A DNA stretch of 64,000 bases from Myxococcales bacterium (GCA_029863605.1 JAOTVB010000001.1:534187-598186); one strand, 5' to 3'; positions 8,462 through 17,903 are shown, counted from the stretch's first letter. The notes: generated from the sequence alone by a model not told the origin. Translations and numbers: made by a program.

Positions 8462-8470
8462 CGATTCATC

Positions 8471-10636
8471 TTACCGAAGTTTGGCGGTCGCGTGAATCGC
8501 CTTTCTGGGAGGGGGTGAGAGGGTATATTGGGGTATTGGTTGCCGGTCCGTGCGACACCTCACATGGTCGCGTTCGCAGGCTGCCAGCATCTTTGGGGCT
8601 GAATCGGGCGTGCGATGTTGGAGCCACGCCTCCTCTGCCACAGCGGCGTCAGGGTGCCCGAGGCTGGTCAGCGCCAGCGATCGGCTCCGGAGAAGACTTT
8701 CGTCGCGAGGTGCCAGTCGAAGTCCGAGCTCCGCGGCGGCGAGCGCGTTCTGGTCGTCCGCGAGGCTCCCGTAAGCGCGCGCCAGGGCACGCCATGCGGT
8801 CCAGTCTCCGGGAGAAGCCTCCACCACCTGACGGTACGCTTCTGCCGCCTCCGACCATCGCCAGACCCGCGCATAAGCATCACCCCGAACGCGATCAAAC
8901 ACTGGGTGGGGGCCCACGAGCGCTTCGGCACGTCGGGCGGCCGCAACCGCGTCTTCGGTCCGGCCCTGCACGGAGGCTAAGCGCGCGAAGAGGAGCTCGA
9001 CGCGCGCGATCAGGTCTTTGGACTTCGAAGCACTCGCCAGAACGAGCGCACGATGTAGGCTCGGCTTCGTCAGCTCCAGGTGCTCTTGTGTCCCGCGTAA
9101 CAGCCCAAGCGCCTGGTCGAGAAGTCGCTCGACCGTGGGGCGTGCGGCGCCGCCGAGCGAAACTTCGTCCGTCGCACCATTCCCCATCCACGCCGTGGCG
9201 CTCGCGATCACCGTGAGCGGTTGGCGATTGCACGGATCGAGGGCGACTTTGCCTAGGAGCTGAGCCCAGTGCGCGAAGGCCTTGCCTCGCTCGGTGCGGC
9301 TTGCCTCGCACGCTGCGCGCTGAAACAGACGGCTGTGCTTTCGGTGCATCAGTCGCGAATCGATGCGAAGCGGCAACGATGCACGGTTTGGCGCGGTAAG
9401 CTCATAGCGGACGATCTGTGCATCGTGAGTCGGCAGGGTTCGGTCGAAGGCCGGGGTGGCGAAGCGATGCACCTGGTGCAGGATCTCTGGGTCGGCCGAC
9501 GCATCGAGCATCGTCGACCGCAGCACGAACACGTCGTCGTTGTCGACTTCGGAAGGGCGGGAAACCGCGAGCAGCCGACCCGAGGCGTCGCGGACGTCGA
9601 TTTCGACCCATACGTCGTGCATGTCGCGAGTACCCCCGGGAAAACGATGCCCGACCCCGGCGTTCTGCAACACGACGTCGAATACCACGTGCTCGCCACC
9701 TCGGATCGCGGCCTCCTCGGGAAAAAGAACCCTCTTTCCGTTGACGCGCGTGGCGCCAATGTCGATCACGACCGAACCGACCAGCGTGTCGTCGACGCGC
9801 TCGCCTTGCGCGCGATCGGGCAACTGCGCCGCCATTGCCGTATGGGACGCCGCCCACCGATGCCCGCTCACCAGCCCATCGGTTGCGGCTAGGTCTCCAG
9901 TCGACGCCGGCTCGGGCGTCATGTGACAACCCCGGCAGTCGCTCTCTGCGACGGCGACCCAATGGTTGGGAACCGACCCCGCGAACGCGGACGCGCTCCA
10001 GTCGCCAAGATCATCGATGCCGGGCAGGTGATGTTCGTTTCCGATCGCAGGCCCGGAGAACGACCGATGGCAGGAACCGCACAACGCGGCCGAACGGAGG
10101 GTCGGCATGGCGAGGCGTTCGCGATGCGCTTCGATCTCCGCAGGTACGGCCGGGTCGGGAATCAACACGGGTCGATCGGTGAGGGTGAAGCTCCCGTTTC
10201 CGTCCGGCCGGGTCGATTCGACGCTGTGGCAGACCAAGCAGGTGATCCCGGCGTAGGCGAGCTCATTTTCAGGCTTCACCTGCCGATCGATGTCACCGGA
10301 CAACAGCAAGAGAGGGTCGTGACATCCCGCGCAGAACCGACTCGCCTTTGCACCGCGGTGCTCCCGAAATTCATCGACGCTCGTCCGGTACCAGGGGTTG
10401 TCGAACGACGCATAGGCGTGTGCGCTATGCATCCAATGCGATGCGACGTCGGAATGGCACCCCGCACAATCGTCGGTCTTAGCGAGGCGCTCGAGATCGA
10501 TCGTCGAGGGCGCGGAGAGTAGAGACGGGCTCGACACCCTCTGCATCGCATCGCCAAAGGGCACCGGGGGCCCCGAGCATGCAGCGCAGAGCCCCCACGC
10601 GATGAAGAACGCCCCCATGAAAAGCTGCCGTGCCAT
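8471..10636 (-). CDS. Pentahaem c-type cytochrome with C-terminal TPR region, secreted or lipoprotein
   Basis: 721 residues from ATG 10636. Opening further upstream to TTG 10693 would add a hydrophilic tail before the signal peptide. The signal MARQLFMGAFFIAWGLCAACSG has an atypical lipobox (Cys20, Cys at -3). Five CxxCH haem sites lie at about residues 57, 102, 133, 186 and 234, arranged like cytochrome c554/multihaem NrfB-type modules. A beta-rich middle domain of about 150 residues follows, then TPR-like helical repeats (GRTEDAVAAARRAEALVG, WSEAAEAYRQVVEASPGDWTAW). Probably a periplasmic electron carrier or multihaem scaffold. Its partner oxidase or reductase is not in the window. A second cytochrome/TPR fusion lies at 26784-29051. 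Confidence 0.82.
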   Translation of the reverse strand: MARQLFMGAFFIAWGLCAACSGPPVPFGDAMQRVSSPSLLSAPSTIDLERLAKTDDCAGCHSDVASHWMHSAHAYASFDNPWYRTSVDEFREHRGAKASRFCAGCHDPLLLLSGDIDRQVKPENELAYAGITCLVCHSVESTRPDGNGSFTLTDRPVLIPDPAVPAEIEAHRERLAMPTLRSAALCGSCHRSFSGPAIGNEHHLPGIDDLGDWSASAFAGSVPNHWVAVAESDCRGCHMTPEPASTGDLAATDGLVSGHRWAASHTAMAAQLPDRAQGERVDDTLVGSVVIDIGATRVNGKRVLFPEEAAIRGGEHVVFDVVLQNAGVGHRFPGGTRDMHDVWVEIDVRDASGRLLAVSRPSEVDNDDVFVLRSTMLDASADPEILHQVHRFATPAFDRTLPTHDAQIVRYELTAPNRASLPLRIDSRLMHRKHSRLFQRAACEASRTERGKAFAHWAQLLGKVALDPCNRQPLTVIASATAWMGNGATDEVSLGGAARPTVERLLDQALGLLRGTQEHLELTKPSLHRALVLASASKSKDLIARVELLFARLASVQGRTEDAVAAARRAEALVGPHPVFDRVRGDAYARVWRWSEAAEAYRQVVEASPGDWTAWRALARAYGSLADDQNALAAAELGLRLAPRDESLLRSRSLALTSLGHPDAAVAEEAWLQHRTPDSAPKMLAACERDHVRCRTDRQPIPQYTLSPPPRKAIHATAKLR

Positions 10637-10679
10637 GCCGTATTGGACGTTCGCCGCCCCCTTTGGATCTGATTTCCGG

Positions 10680-11501
10680 CTAGAGGGTGCCAATGCTCAC
10701 GAAAATCTGCGTGAGAAGTGCATCCGCCATCAAGATGCTGATCGAGACGACCACCACCGCTCGAGTGGTCGAGCGGCCGACGCCTTCGGTCCCACCGCGT
10801 GTCTGAAGGCCGAAGTAACAGCCGAGAAGAGCGATCAAGAAGCCGAAGAACGGCGTTTTGAAGACGCCACTGGCAAAGTCGTTGATGCGGAGCGTATCGA
10901 TCGCAGTCGAGTAGAAGAACTCCATCGGAATGCCGTAGGACAATGCCGCGACGAACATCGAGCTCAGCATTCCGAGGAGGAACGCGATGAAGGTGATGAG
11001 GGGCATGATCAAAATCCCAGCCACCATCCGCGGCACCACTAGCTTTCGAATCGGGTCGGCGCCGAGCGCGCGAATGGCGTCGATCTGTTCGGTGACCGCC
11101 ATCGAACCAATCTCGGCGGCCATACCTGCCGCGATGCGGCTCCCGACGACGAGCGCTGTGAGTGACGGAGCGAGCTCACGTGCCTCGGAAACTCCGATTA
11201 CACGCCCTAAGGTGTCCTTGGCACCAAACGCTTCCATCGATACCGCGAACTGAATGGTCATCACGATTCCGACGAAGATGGCGGTCGCTGCCGCGATGGC
11301 GATGCTTCGTACACCGAGCTGCTCGATCTGATAGATGAACTCGGGTGTATCGAAGCGTGTGGTGAACAGCGTGCGAAAGGTACGGATCGCGAGAAGGGTC
11401 GCACCGCCCACCTCCTCGACGAAGGTGCGCAGCTGGCGAATCCGAGAGTCGGCCCACCCTGTGAAGCTTCCTGGTCGTGCCGAGGGTCGTGCTGACGTCA
11501 T
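10680..11501 (-). CDS. MlaE-type ABC transporter permease
   Basis: A 273-residue membrane protein with the MlaE/TRIC-permease pattern: an N-terminal amphipathic region, about five helices, and the conserved cytoplasmic segment ELAPSLTALVVGSRIAAGMAAEIGSM..TEQIDAIRALG, which couples to the ATPase. Family members move phospholipids or other lipids between inner and outer membranes. The partner genes mlaF (ATPase) and mlaD (MCE protein) are absent nearby, so this is an orphan or its partners are elsewhere. Its start overlaps the stop of the upstream lipoprotein gene (ATGA at 11498-11501). Confidence 0.9.
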   Translation of the reverse strand: MTSARPSARPGSFTGWADSRIRQLRTFVEEVGGATLLAIRTFRTLFTTRFDTPEFIYQIEQLGVRSIAIAAATAIFVGIVMTIQFAVSMEAFGAKDTLGRVIGVSEARELAPSLTALVVGSRIAAGMAAEIGSMAVTEQIDAIRALGADPIRKLVVPRMVAGILIMPLITFIAFLLGMLSSMFVAALSYGIPMEFFYSTAIDTLRINDFASGVFKTPFFGFLIALLGCYFGLQTRGGTEGVGRSTTRAVVVVSISILMADALLTQIFVSIGTL

Positions 11502-12013
11502 GACTTTTCCGAGATCGTACGGAACCCGTCGACGAGCGCATCGAAGTCCCCGAGGGCTTCCTCGAATGGGGGTCCTGGCGGCGTGATGAGAGCAAAGTCG
11601 TATACGCAGTCGTCCTTCTTGAGAATCTGCATGAGCATCTCACGAGGGACCCCATCGAGGTTCGCGGTGAAGCGTGTACGAAGCGCCTCACGCCCGTCCA
11701 TCGGAATCGTCTCCTCGGAGATGATCTCACGCTTCGTGAAACCGATCATCAGATGGGCGCGAAGCGCAGTGAGCGGAATGTCGAGCGATGGGTCGCACCT
11801 CGAGTCGACATGCATCACGGCCTCTTTCGAGGAGTTGTGCCATGCGAGGTCGTTTTGACCGCTGACGGAGACCCTTTGCCAGTCAGGCCCGACGGGGCCG
11901 ATGCGATAGCTCGCCCGGGCGCCCTCATAGACACCGTTTTGGAGCGTCCCGGTGGTGGCACAGGCGGTCGCCATCAGGCCTCCCAAAAGCCACGTTCCCA
12001 GCCGTCCCCTCAC
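11498..12013 (-). CDS. Hypothetical lipoprotein co-transcribed with MlaE-type permease
   Basis: 171 residues with GTG start at 12013 and a lipoprotein signal ending GGLMATAC (lipidated Cys18). The mature part has a predicted alpha/beta pattern containing YRIGPVGPDWQRVSV and a later CVYDFALITPPGPPFEEALGDFDALVDGF. Proteins of this style are common in Myxococcota, but I cannot assign a family. Four-base translational overlap with the MlaE-type gene suggests a shared role in envelope lipid transport; that is inference only. Confidence 0.75.
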   Translation of the reverse strand: MRGRLGTWLLGGLMATACATTGTLQNGVYEGARASYRIGPVGPDWQRVSVSGQNDLAWHNSSKEAVMHVDSRCDPSLDIPLTALRAHLMIGFTKREIISEETIPMDGREALRTRFTANLDGVPREMLMQILKKDDCVYDFALITPPGPPFEEALGDFDALVDGFRTISEKS

Positions 12014-12109
12014 GAGGCCAGACTCTAGCAGCCCCCGGATTCTTGTCTATTTGCCCCTATGGCGCCCGGAAGTGGGGCGTCGGCGTTTTTCGTACGTTAG
12101 ACTAGAAGC

Positions 12110-14152
12110 ATGAGTCGGGGGGCTCAACAGGAACAAGCGGCCCGGACCCGCGGGGTGGCGATTCTCGATCGCCTCGTGGTGGAGGGCAGGATTCCACCTG
12201 AACGGTACGACGAGGTGATGATCCACGCTCAGCGGACGCAGTCCACGGCCGAGGAAGCGATGATTCAGCTCGGGCTCATCAGCGAGGCAGAGCTTCTCAA
12301 GTACATCGCCAACCTCTACCACACTCGATTTGTGGGCTCCGAGCGCCTGGCGAAGGCTGGGGTCGACCCTCAACTGATTCGGAAGATCCCTCGCAAGCTG
12401 GCGAAACGGCTCACCGCTTTTCCGATCTTGTTCGACAAGGCTTCGCGTACCCTTTCCGTCGTTGCCGCAGACGTCACCGATGATGACGTCCGCCAGCAGA
12501 TGCTCTTCGCAACCGAAGCGCGCGACATCAAGATCTATGTAGCCCGCGAGGCAGCCATTCGAGCCGCCATTGCGAAGCACTACGACCAAGACAACCGTCC
12601 TTTCGAAATGCTGCTGAGCGGTGCCTCCTCTCGCGAGGTCCGGACGTCGCGTGAGTCCGATCCCGTGCCGGGGTGGGGTCAAGTCTTCGAGGAAAAGGAC
12701 GGCTTGCTCGTGCACCGAGAGCCCGCGAAGCCAGCCAATGTGGAGCCCGCGAACGACCACGCGCCCAACGTGGCCGCGCCGGAGTCACCTCTCGAGACGC
12801 AACCAGGAAACGCCACGATGATCGAGGCGCTCTCGGCGGCAGCGGAGGGCGGCGATCTCAAGGTCGAGCCAGAGGTCTACCTCGAGACTCTCAACGTGCT
12901 GGTGACATTGATCGAACAGCTCAATCGCGATCGCGGGGGCCACTCCACACGCGTGGCGCGACTTTGTGAGAAGCTCGGGGACCGGATTCGACTCACCAAG
13001 CCACAGGTCCAGGGGATCTTGATCGCCGCCTATCTCCACGATGTGGGGGTCTCGAACGAGTCTCACGTGACTCCGCTCGACGTGGCCAGCGATGAAACCA
13101 AACGCGAGCTGGCGCGCAGAGCGTACACGGCGCCGATCCGGTTTCTCGAGGCCGTTGCGCTTCCAACAACTGCCGTCGATGCGCTGCGGCATCGCCACGA
13201 GTGGTTCGATGGGCGCGGCTTTCCCGAGCGGCTCAGCGGCAAGAACATCCCTCTCGGAGCGCGGGTCTTGGCCGTGGCAGAAAGCTACGTCGACCTCACC
13301 CAGAGCCAGCAAAACGCCGCAGGTCGTCGGCTGGCGGCAGAGGACGCCTGCGACTTCCTCGACCTTCACAAGGGCACGACCTTCGACCCAGCCGTAGTCG
13401 ATTGGCTCCGACACATCGTTCTCGACGACGGGATGCAGACACAGCTGCTAGCTTCGCGCAACCGCGTGTTGATCGTCGATCCCGATCCCGAAGAAACCTC
13501 GGTGCTCGAGGTGCGATTCGCCGAGCGGGGTTACGAGGTCACGATCGAACGAGAGCCGACGGCCGCGCTCAGGCGGCTCGAGGCCGAGAATTTCGATATC
13601 GTCGTGAGCGAAGTGCAGCTGACGAATGGCGATGGATTCGAGCTGTTGACGCGCATACGCGACAACGGTCACAAGGTGCCGATGATGTTCCTCACGGCGA
13701 AGCGTGACCAATTGTCGGTGAACCGTGGGCTCGAGCTCGGGGCCGCGGACTACGTCGTCAAACCGGCCTCGGCCGCCGTCGTGGCGGCGAAAGCTGGTCG
13801 CATCATCGAGGAAGCGCGGAGTCAAAAGCCGGGCGGTCGTGGGGTGTCGGGGTCGCTTCAGGAAATGGCGCTTCCCGATGTCATTCAGATTCTCGCCAAC
13901 GGTCGAAAAAGCGGACGTCTCAAGGTCCGAAGCGGGCGTCTTGAGGGCGAAATGATGTTTCAGGCCGGCTCGATCCACGACGCGGTGTTCGGCGACCTCA
14001 CGGGAGCGGAGGCCGTCTACGGAATTCTGCGCTTGACCGATGGCGATTTTGCGCTGGATCCGAACATGGATCCGATCGAGGACCGAATTGGGATTCCGGC
14101 GCAACATCTACTGCTCGAGGCCATGCGGCGGATGGACGAAGGCGCACGGTAG
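12110..14152 (+). CDS. MshEN-like / HD-GYP / receiver / PATAN composite regulator
   Basis: 680 residues. Residues 13-158 resemble the GspE/MshE N-terminal domain, which in some proteins binds c-di-GMP. Residues 250-440 are an HD-GYP domain with HD at 310-311 and HRHEWFDGRGFP at 361-372 (GYP present as GFP), as in c-di-GMP phosphodiesterases. Residues 451-568 are a receiver, but the phospho-acceptor is Glu501 (VVSEVQL) and the acidic pair is DP; Lys551 and Thr529 remain. Residues 578-675 are a DUF4388/PATAN domain (MALPDVIQILANGRKSGRL). A cytoplasmic regulator that may read and degrade c-di-GMP while its receiver is locked in a phosphorylated-like state. Isolated, with its own promoter region. 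Confidence 0.85.
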   Translation: MSRGAQQEQAARTRGVAILDRLVVEGRIPPERYDEVMIHAQRTQSTAEEAMIQLGLISEAELLKYIANLYHTRFVGSERLAKAGVDPQLIRKIPRKLAKRLTAFPILFDKASRTLSVVAADVTDDDVRQQMLFATEARDIKIYVAREAAIRAAIAKHYDQDNRPFEMLLSGASSREVRTSRESDPVPGWGQVFEEKDGLLVHREPAKPANVEPANDHAPNVAAPESPLETQPGNATMIEALSAAAEGGDLKVEPEVYLETLNVLVTLIEQLNRDRGGHSTRVARLCEKLGDRIRLTKPQVQGILIAAYLHDVGVSNESHVTPLDVASDETKRELARRAYTAPIRFLEAVALPTTAVDALRHRHEWFDGRGFPERLSGKNIPLGARVLAVAESYVDLTQSQQNAAGRRLAAEDACDFLDLHKGTTFDPAVVDWLRHIVLDDGMQTQLLASRNRVLIVDPDPEETSVLEVRFAERGYEVTIEREPTAALRRLEAENFDIVVSEVQLTNGDGFELLTRIRDNGHKVPMMFLTAKRDQLSVNRGLELGAADYVVKPASAAVVAAKAGRIIEEARSQKPGGRGVSGSLQEMALPDVIQILANGRKSGRLKVRSGRLEGEMMFQAGSIHDAVFGDLTGAEAVYGILRLTDGDFALDPNMDPIEDRIGIPAQHLLLEAMRRMDEGAR

Positions 14153-14198
14153 AACCGGCCAGGTGTTCAGCAGAGTCGTCCGAGTTTGAGCGTAGCTT

Positions 14199-17100
14199 GT
14201 GGTGGGATATGCTGGTCGGGTGCACTTGTGCGTACAATGTGGCGCCTCGGTCGAAGACGGCGCGCGTTTCTGTTCCGCGTGCGGGGCACCGGCGGACGAA
14301 GGCGGTGGATCGGGGGCCTCGGACCCATTGATCGGCCGGATTGTCGGCGGCAGCTACCTGTTGCAGGAGGTGGTCGGCGTCGGCGGCATGGGGCGCGTTT
14401 ACAAAGCCGAGCAGTCGACGCTCGGGCGAACGGTGGCGGTGAAGGTGATCCACCCCCATCTCCTCAGCGATGAGCAAACGGTAGCGCGCTTCTATCAGGA
14501 GGCGAGAGCGTCCAGTCGACTCAACCACCCTAACAGCGTCAGCATCATCGACTTTGGTCGCACCGACGACGGCATTCTCTACCTGGCGATGGAGTTCTTG
14601 AGTGGAAAGGACCTCGCGCTCGTGATGCACGAGGAAGGCCCGCTCGCGGTAGACCGCATCTGCAACATCCTGATCAACAGCCTCGATGCGCTTGGCGAAG
14701 CCCACGAACTCGGTATCGTCCATCGAGACCTCAAGCCGGAGAACATCATCCTGCGCCCGCTTCGTTCCGGCGACGACCTCGTCAAAGTGGTCGACTTCGG
14801 GCTAGCAACGATTGTGGGGGGCGAAAGCTCGATCACGAAGCCCGGCTTGGTTTGCGGAACGCCCGATTACATGTCTCCCGAGCAAGGTCGCGGGGATGAC
14901 GTCGACGGGCGGGGAGACCTCTACGCGCTCGGCGTAGTGCTTTTCGAGCTGCTAGTTGGGCACCTTCCGTACATCGACGATACACCGACACGGGTCGTCC
15001 TTCGCCATCTCAACGACCCAATCCCCGATCCACGCGTAGCGAGCCCGAAGCGGGCCATTCCCGACCGACTTGCTCGCGTGACGATGAAGGCGCTGGCCAA
15101 AGATGCCAACGACAGGTTCCAGAAGGCCCGCGACATGCAGCAATCGCTCCGGGAGGCCCTCGATGAGCTCCGTGTGCAGCGAACGTCCGTCGTTCCGTGT
15201 CCCAATTGCGGCGCACCGGCCACGCTCCTTCAGAACTTCTGCGGGGAGTGCGGTGCGCGCCTCGGAAGCGAGGCCCCGTCGTACGCAACCCATCGATCGC
15301 TGCGCCCGTCTTTTTATCCGCCGCTCGGTTCCCAGCGCGATTTCATAGGGCGCGAAGCCGAGCTACGGCTTGTTCGCGAGCATCGCCACGCCGCGTCCCA
15401 AGGAGCTCACTGGTTGCACGTCTGTGGAGAATCTGGCGTCGGCAAGACTCGGTTCCTCACGGAAATTGCAGAGATTGCGGCGGGGGAGGGAGACCTCGTC
15501 ATCGGGGCGGGAGCACACCCCTCGGGTGCTCCGGTTCCGTATACAGCGGTGAGAACGATCCTCACAGAGCTTCTGGAAGTCGATGATTCCGAGCTCAAGA
15601 GGATGGTGGACCGGGGTGAGGAGCTTGGTTCTGCCTTGGCGAGCGCGGGCGTCGACGAGGTCATCAAGCCCGCCGGGCTCTTTGGCGGGGACGGTCGATC
15701 ACGTACCGGCGCGGTAGCCGAAGCCTTGGCTTGCGGTGTGCGTCGCGCGAGGGGCCGCGCCACGAGCGGCCGGGTCATGTTGATCGTGGACGACCTCCCT
15801 TATTGTGATGGGTTGACTCAACGGACGGTGATAGAGCTAGCTCGCGTGCTCGGAACGGAGCCGGTCCTGCTAGTGACGGCGGGCGACGACGATCGAGAGG
15901 TTCCTGCCAACGAGGTGATCCGCCTCGAGGGGCTCGCATCCGAAGACGCACAACGATTCTTGGCCAGTTCGTTTCAGCTGCGGCTGGTTTCTGGTCTCCA
16001 TCGGCTCACCGACGCCATCGGGGGCCGCATTCTTCCGCTCCACCTCGAACAGCTAGAGGCTCTCGGCATGTCCCCCGACGACGGCCCGCCGCCCCGCCTT
16101 GCGGATGCGATTCTGCAACGCATCGAACGGCTTGACGTCAGCGCGCAGCGGCTGCTTCAAGCGGCGGCAGTGCTCGGTCGCACCTCCGAGCTCGATACCC
16201 TTCGTAGCGTGATGGGGAACGATGATCTCGAGGGCCTCGACGAGCTTGCAGGCACTTCGATCGTTCAACTCAACGGCTCGCGCGCGAGCATCGTGCATCC
16301 CTTCATCGCGGAGCTGGTCGAAGCTTCGATACCGGCCGAGGCGCGGCGTGACCTTCATCGGCGTGCCTACCGCGCGCTCAGCGAGCTCCGTGCCCCGGAG
16401 GAAATTCGCGCCCTTCACGCATTTCGTGGCGTCGATCCCGTGAGCAGCTTGGTGATCCTGGAGCGGGCCGGAGACGCAGCCATGACCCGAGGAGATCACT
16501 TGGGCGCGGTGCTCCAGTATCGCCGGGCTCTCGAGCTCGCTCGCCGCGAGACTCTCGAGAGCGGGGACACCGTGCTCGATCGCGCGATCTCTACGTTCAG
16601 CCGCAAGCTCGGCGAAGCAATGTCGCGCTCCGGGGATCCCGCTGGTGCGGATGGCGTCCTTCGCGAGGCGTTGGACCTGACGACGCCCAGGAGCGCGGAC
16701 CGTGCTCGCATGTTGCTTTCTCTCGGGCGCATTGCGGCCCGGCGCGACCGACCGCGAGATTCCATGCGTCATTTCGGACAGGCGCTCGAGCTGGTTGCCG
16801 GGGTCGAGCCCGAAGTCGAGTCGCACCTCCAAGTCGCAATCGGCCGTATTCGTCGGATCGAGGGGGACCCGCAACACGCCGCGAATGCTTATCGTCGAGC
16901 GCTCGAGCTGTTTGATGAAGTAGGGGCGTCCGAGTACACCACAGCTCGCACCACTCTGGAGCTCGCGGATGCGCTCACTGCGGCTGGAGATCATGAAGGC
17001 GCGGCGCGCGAGCTATTGCAGGTCGAAGAAAACGGCCGGCGGACCGGCTCGCTGAGCCTCGTTGCGCGGGCAGTCGGCATGCTTGGCTCGATCGACGAGC

Positions 17101-17228
17101 TCGCCGGCCGAGCTCGCGATGCTCAGCATCGCTACGAAGATGCTGCATCGCTTGCCGCGCAAGCCGGTGACGCACCTGGCTATCGCCGTTGGCTCTCGGC
17201 CAGCAAAACTCTGCGCGCCAGCATCTAG
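14199..17228 (+). CDS. Ser/Thr protein kinase with AAA-type ATPase and TPR domains (PknK-like)
   Basis: Up to 1009 residues. GTG codons at 14199, 14202 and 14220 are possible starts; the last gives MHLCVQCGA. An N-terminal zinc ribbon (CVQC...CSAC) precedes a kinase at about residues 46-322 with GVGGMGRVYKAE, Lys82, HRDLKPEN (175-182), DFGLA (199-203) and SPEQ. A second zinc ribbon (CPNC 334-337, CGEC 348-351) follows. Then comes an ATPase with Walker A GESGVGKT (410-417) and Walker B-like VMLIVDDLPYC, then TPR repeats to the end. This matches the kinase/STAND-like signalling proteins frequent in myxobacteria. No transmembrane segment. Targets unknown. Its TAG stop begins a dispersed repeat. 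Confidence 0.92.
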   Translation: MVGYAGRVHLCVQCGASVEDGARFCSACGAPADEGGGSGASDPLIGRIVGGSYLLQEVVGVGGMGRVYKAEQSTLGRTVAVKVIHPHLLSDEQTVARFYQEARASSRLNHPNSVSIIDFGRTDDGILYLAMEFLSGKDLALVMHEEGPLAVDRICNILINSLDALGEAHELGIVHRDLKPENIILRPLRSGDDLVKVVDFGLATIVGGESSITKPGLVCGTPDYMSPEQGRGDDVDGRGDLYALGVVLFELLVGHLPYIDDTPTRVVLRHLNDPIPDPRVASPKRAIPDRLARVTMKALAKDANDRFQKARDMQQSLREALDELRVQRTSVVPCPNCGAPATLLQNFCGECGARLGSEAPSYATHRSLRPSFYPPLGSQRDFIGREAELRLVREHRHAASQGAHWLHVCGESGVGKTRFLTEIAEIAAGEGDLVIGAGAHPSGAPVPYTAVRTILTELLEVDDSELKRMVDRGEELGSALASAGVDEVIKPAGLFGGDGRSRTGAVAEALACGVRRARGRATSGRVMLIVDDLPYCDGLTQRTVIELARVLGTEPVLLVTAGDDDREVPANEVIRLEGLASEDAQRFLASSFQLRLVSGLHRLTDAIGGRILPLHLEQLEALGMSPDDGPPPRLADAILQRIERLDVSAQRLLQAAAVLGRTSELDTLRSVMGNDDLEGLDELAGTSIVQLNGSRASIVHPFIAELVEASIPAEARRDLHRRAYRALSELRAPEEIRALHAFRGVDPVSSLVILERAGDAAMTRGDHLGAVLQYRRALELARRETLESGDTVLDRAISTFSRKLGEAMSRSGDPAGADGVLREALDLTTPRSADRARMLLSLGRIAARRDRPRDSMRHFGQALELVAGVEPEVESHLQVAIGRIRRIEGDPQHAANAYRRALELFDEVGASEYTTARTTLELADALTAAGDHEGAARELLQVEENGRRTGSLSLVARAVGMLGSIDELAGRARDAQHRYEDAASLAAQAGDAPGYRRWLSASKTLRASI

Positions 17229-17275
17229 GCGATAGCGTGGGGGCGGCGGGGCGGGACCAATTGACAGGCCGTAGG
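17226..17275 (+). repeat. Dispersed stop-codon-linked repeat, copy 2
   Basis: Starts at the TAG of the kinase gene: TAGGCGATAGCGTGGGGG, then CGGCGGGGCGGGACCAATTG and a GGCC-GTA-GGCC end. Over about 48 bases it matches the minus-strand copy at 58207-58260 at most positions. A degenerate second GCGATAGTGTGGTGG follows at 17295-17309. The GGCC arms could pair as a very short hairpin. The element contains TTGACA at 17261-17266, which could act as a -35 for the next gene. Confidence 0.65.
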
Positions 17276-17330
17276 CCCGACCGGGATTACCCAAGCGATA
17301 GTGTGGTGGTAGGGTAGGTTAACGTCGCCT

Positions 17331-17903
17331 ATGATTCCGGCCATGCGGCATGGTTGGTGGCTTTGGGTGCTCGTCGCCGCGGCGGGATGTGACTCGCTGG
17401 GCGAGTTCGCTACCGGCGATGGCGAGATCTATAGGGGCTCCATCGTGGGCGTGGATGATCCCGACAACTGCCCCGACGGGATCGACTGCTCCTTCATTCG
17501 TCGCGGATTCCCTTTCGGCGCCACGTTGGACCTGAAGTTCGACCCGTTCGGCGTCTACGATGACCCAGGCATGATCAGCACACGCGGCGAGAATTGCGGC
17601 GCAACTTTCGACAACACACCCTTGCTTCCCATCCCCCCACTGCAGCATGACCAACTCGGGCTCTACGAGTTCCCCGGCGGTGGGCGGCTCCGCAACTACA
17701 TGTTCGTCGCGAGGCCAGAATCGGGTCCCTTGGCCGGGCGCGATGCCATGGTCTTCCTCTCACTGATCCGCGGGGGATCGATCGAAATTCGCATCGTCGC
17801 TGGCCCCGGCCTGGTGCTTTGCGACCCGAGCGACTGCACTCAGCTCGACGCCGGAGAATGCGACTTCTTCGGTTTCTTTTCTCTCGGACGGCAGCCGCTG
17901 TGA
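17331..17903 (+). CDS. Hypothetical lipoprotein
   Basis: 190 residues. The signal peptide MIPAMRHGWWLWVLVAAAGC has a clear lipobox AAGC (Cys20; the start could also be ATG 17343). The mature protein has six further cysteines, some in short acidic contexts (DDPDNCPDGIDCSF, CDPSDCTQLDAGECDFF), suggesting disulphides or metal binding. No family recognised. It stops at TGATG, sharing bases with the tsaD start, so it is translationally linked to tsaD, but no functional link is evident. Confidence 0.72.
   Translation: MIPAMRHGWWLWVLVAAAGCDSLGEFATGDGEIYRGSIVGVDDPDNCPDGIDCSFIRRGFPFGATLDLKFDPFGVYDDPGMISTRGENCGATFDNTPLLPIPPLQHDQLGLYEFPGGGRLRNYMFVARPESGPLAGRDAMVFLSLIRGGSIEIRIVAGPGLVLCDPSDCTQLDAGECDFFGFFSLGRQPL

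Noticed and set aside
10637-10693. N-terminal extension of the pentahaem cytochrome to TTG 10693
   Set aside because: It would put a hydrophilic tail before the signal peptide and overlap the MlaE-type gene.
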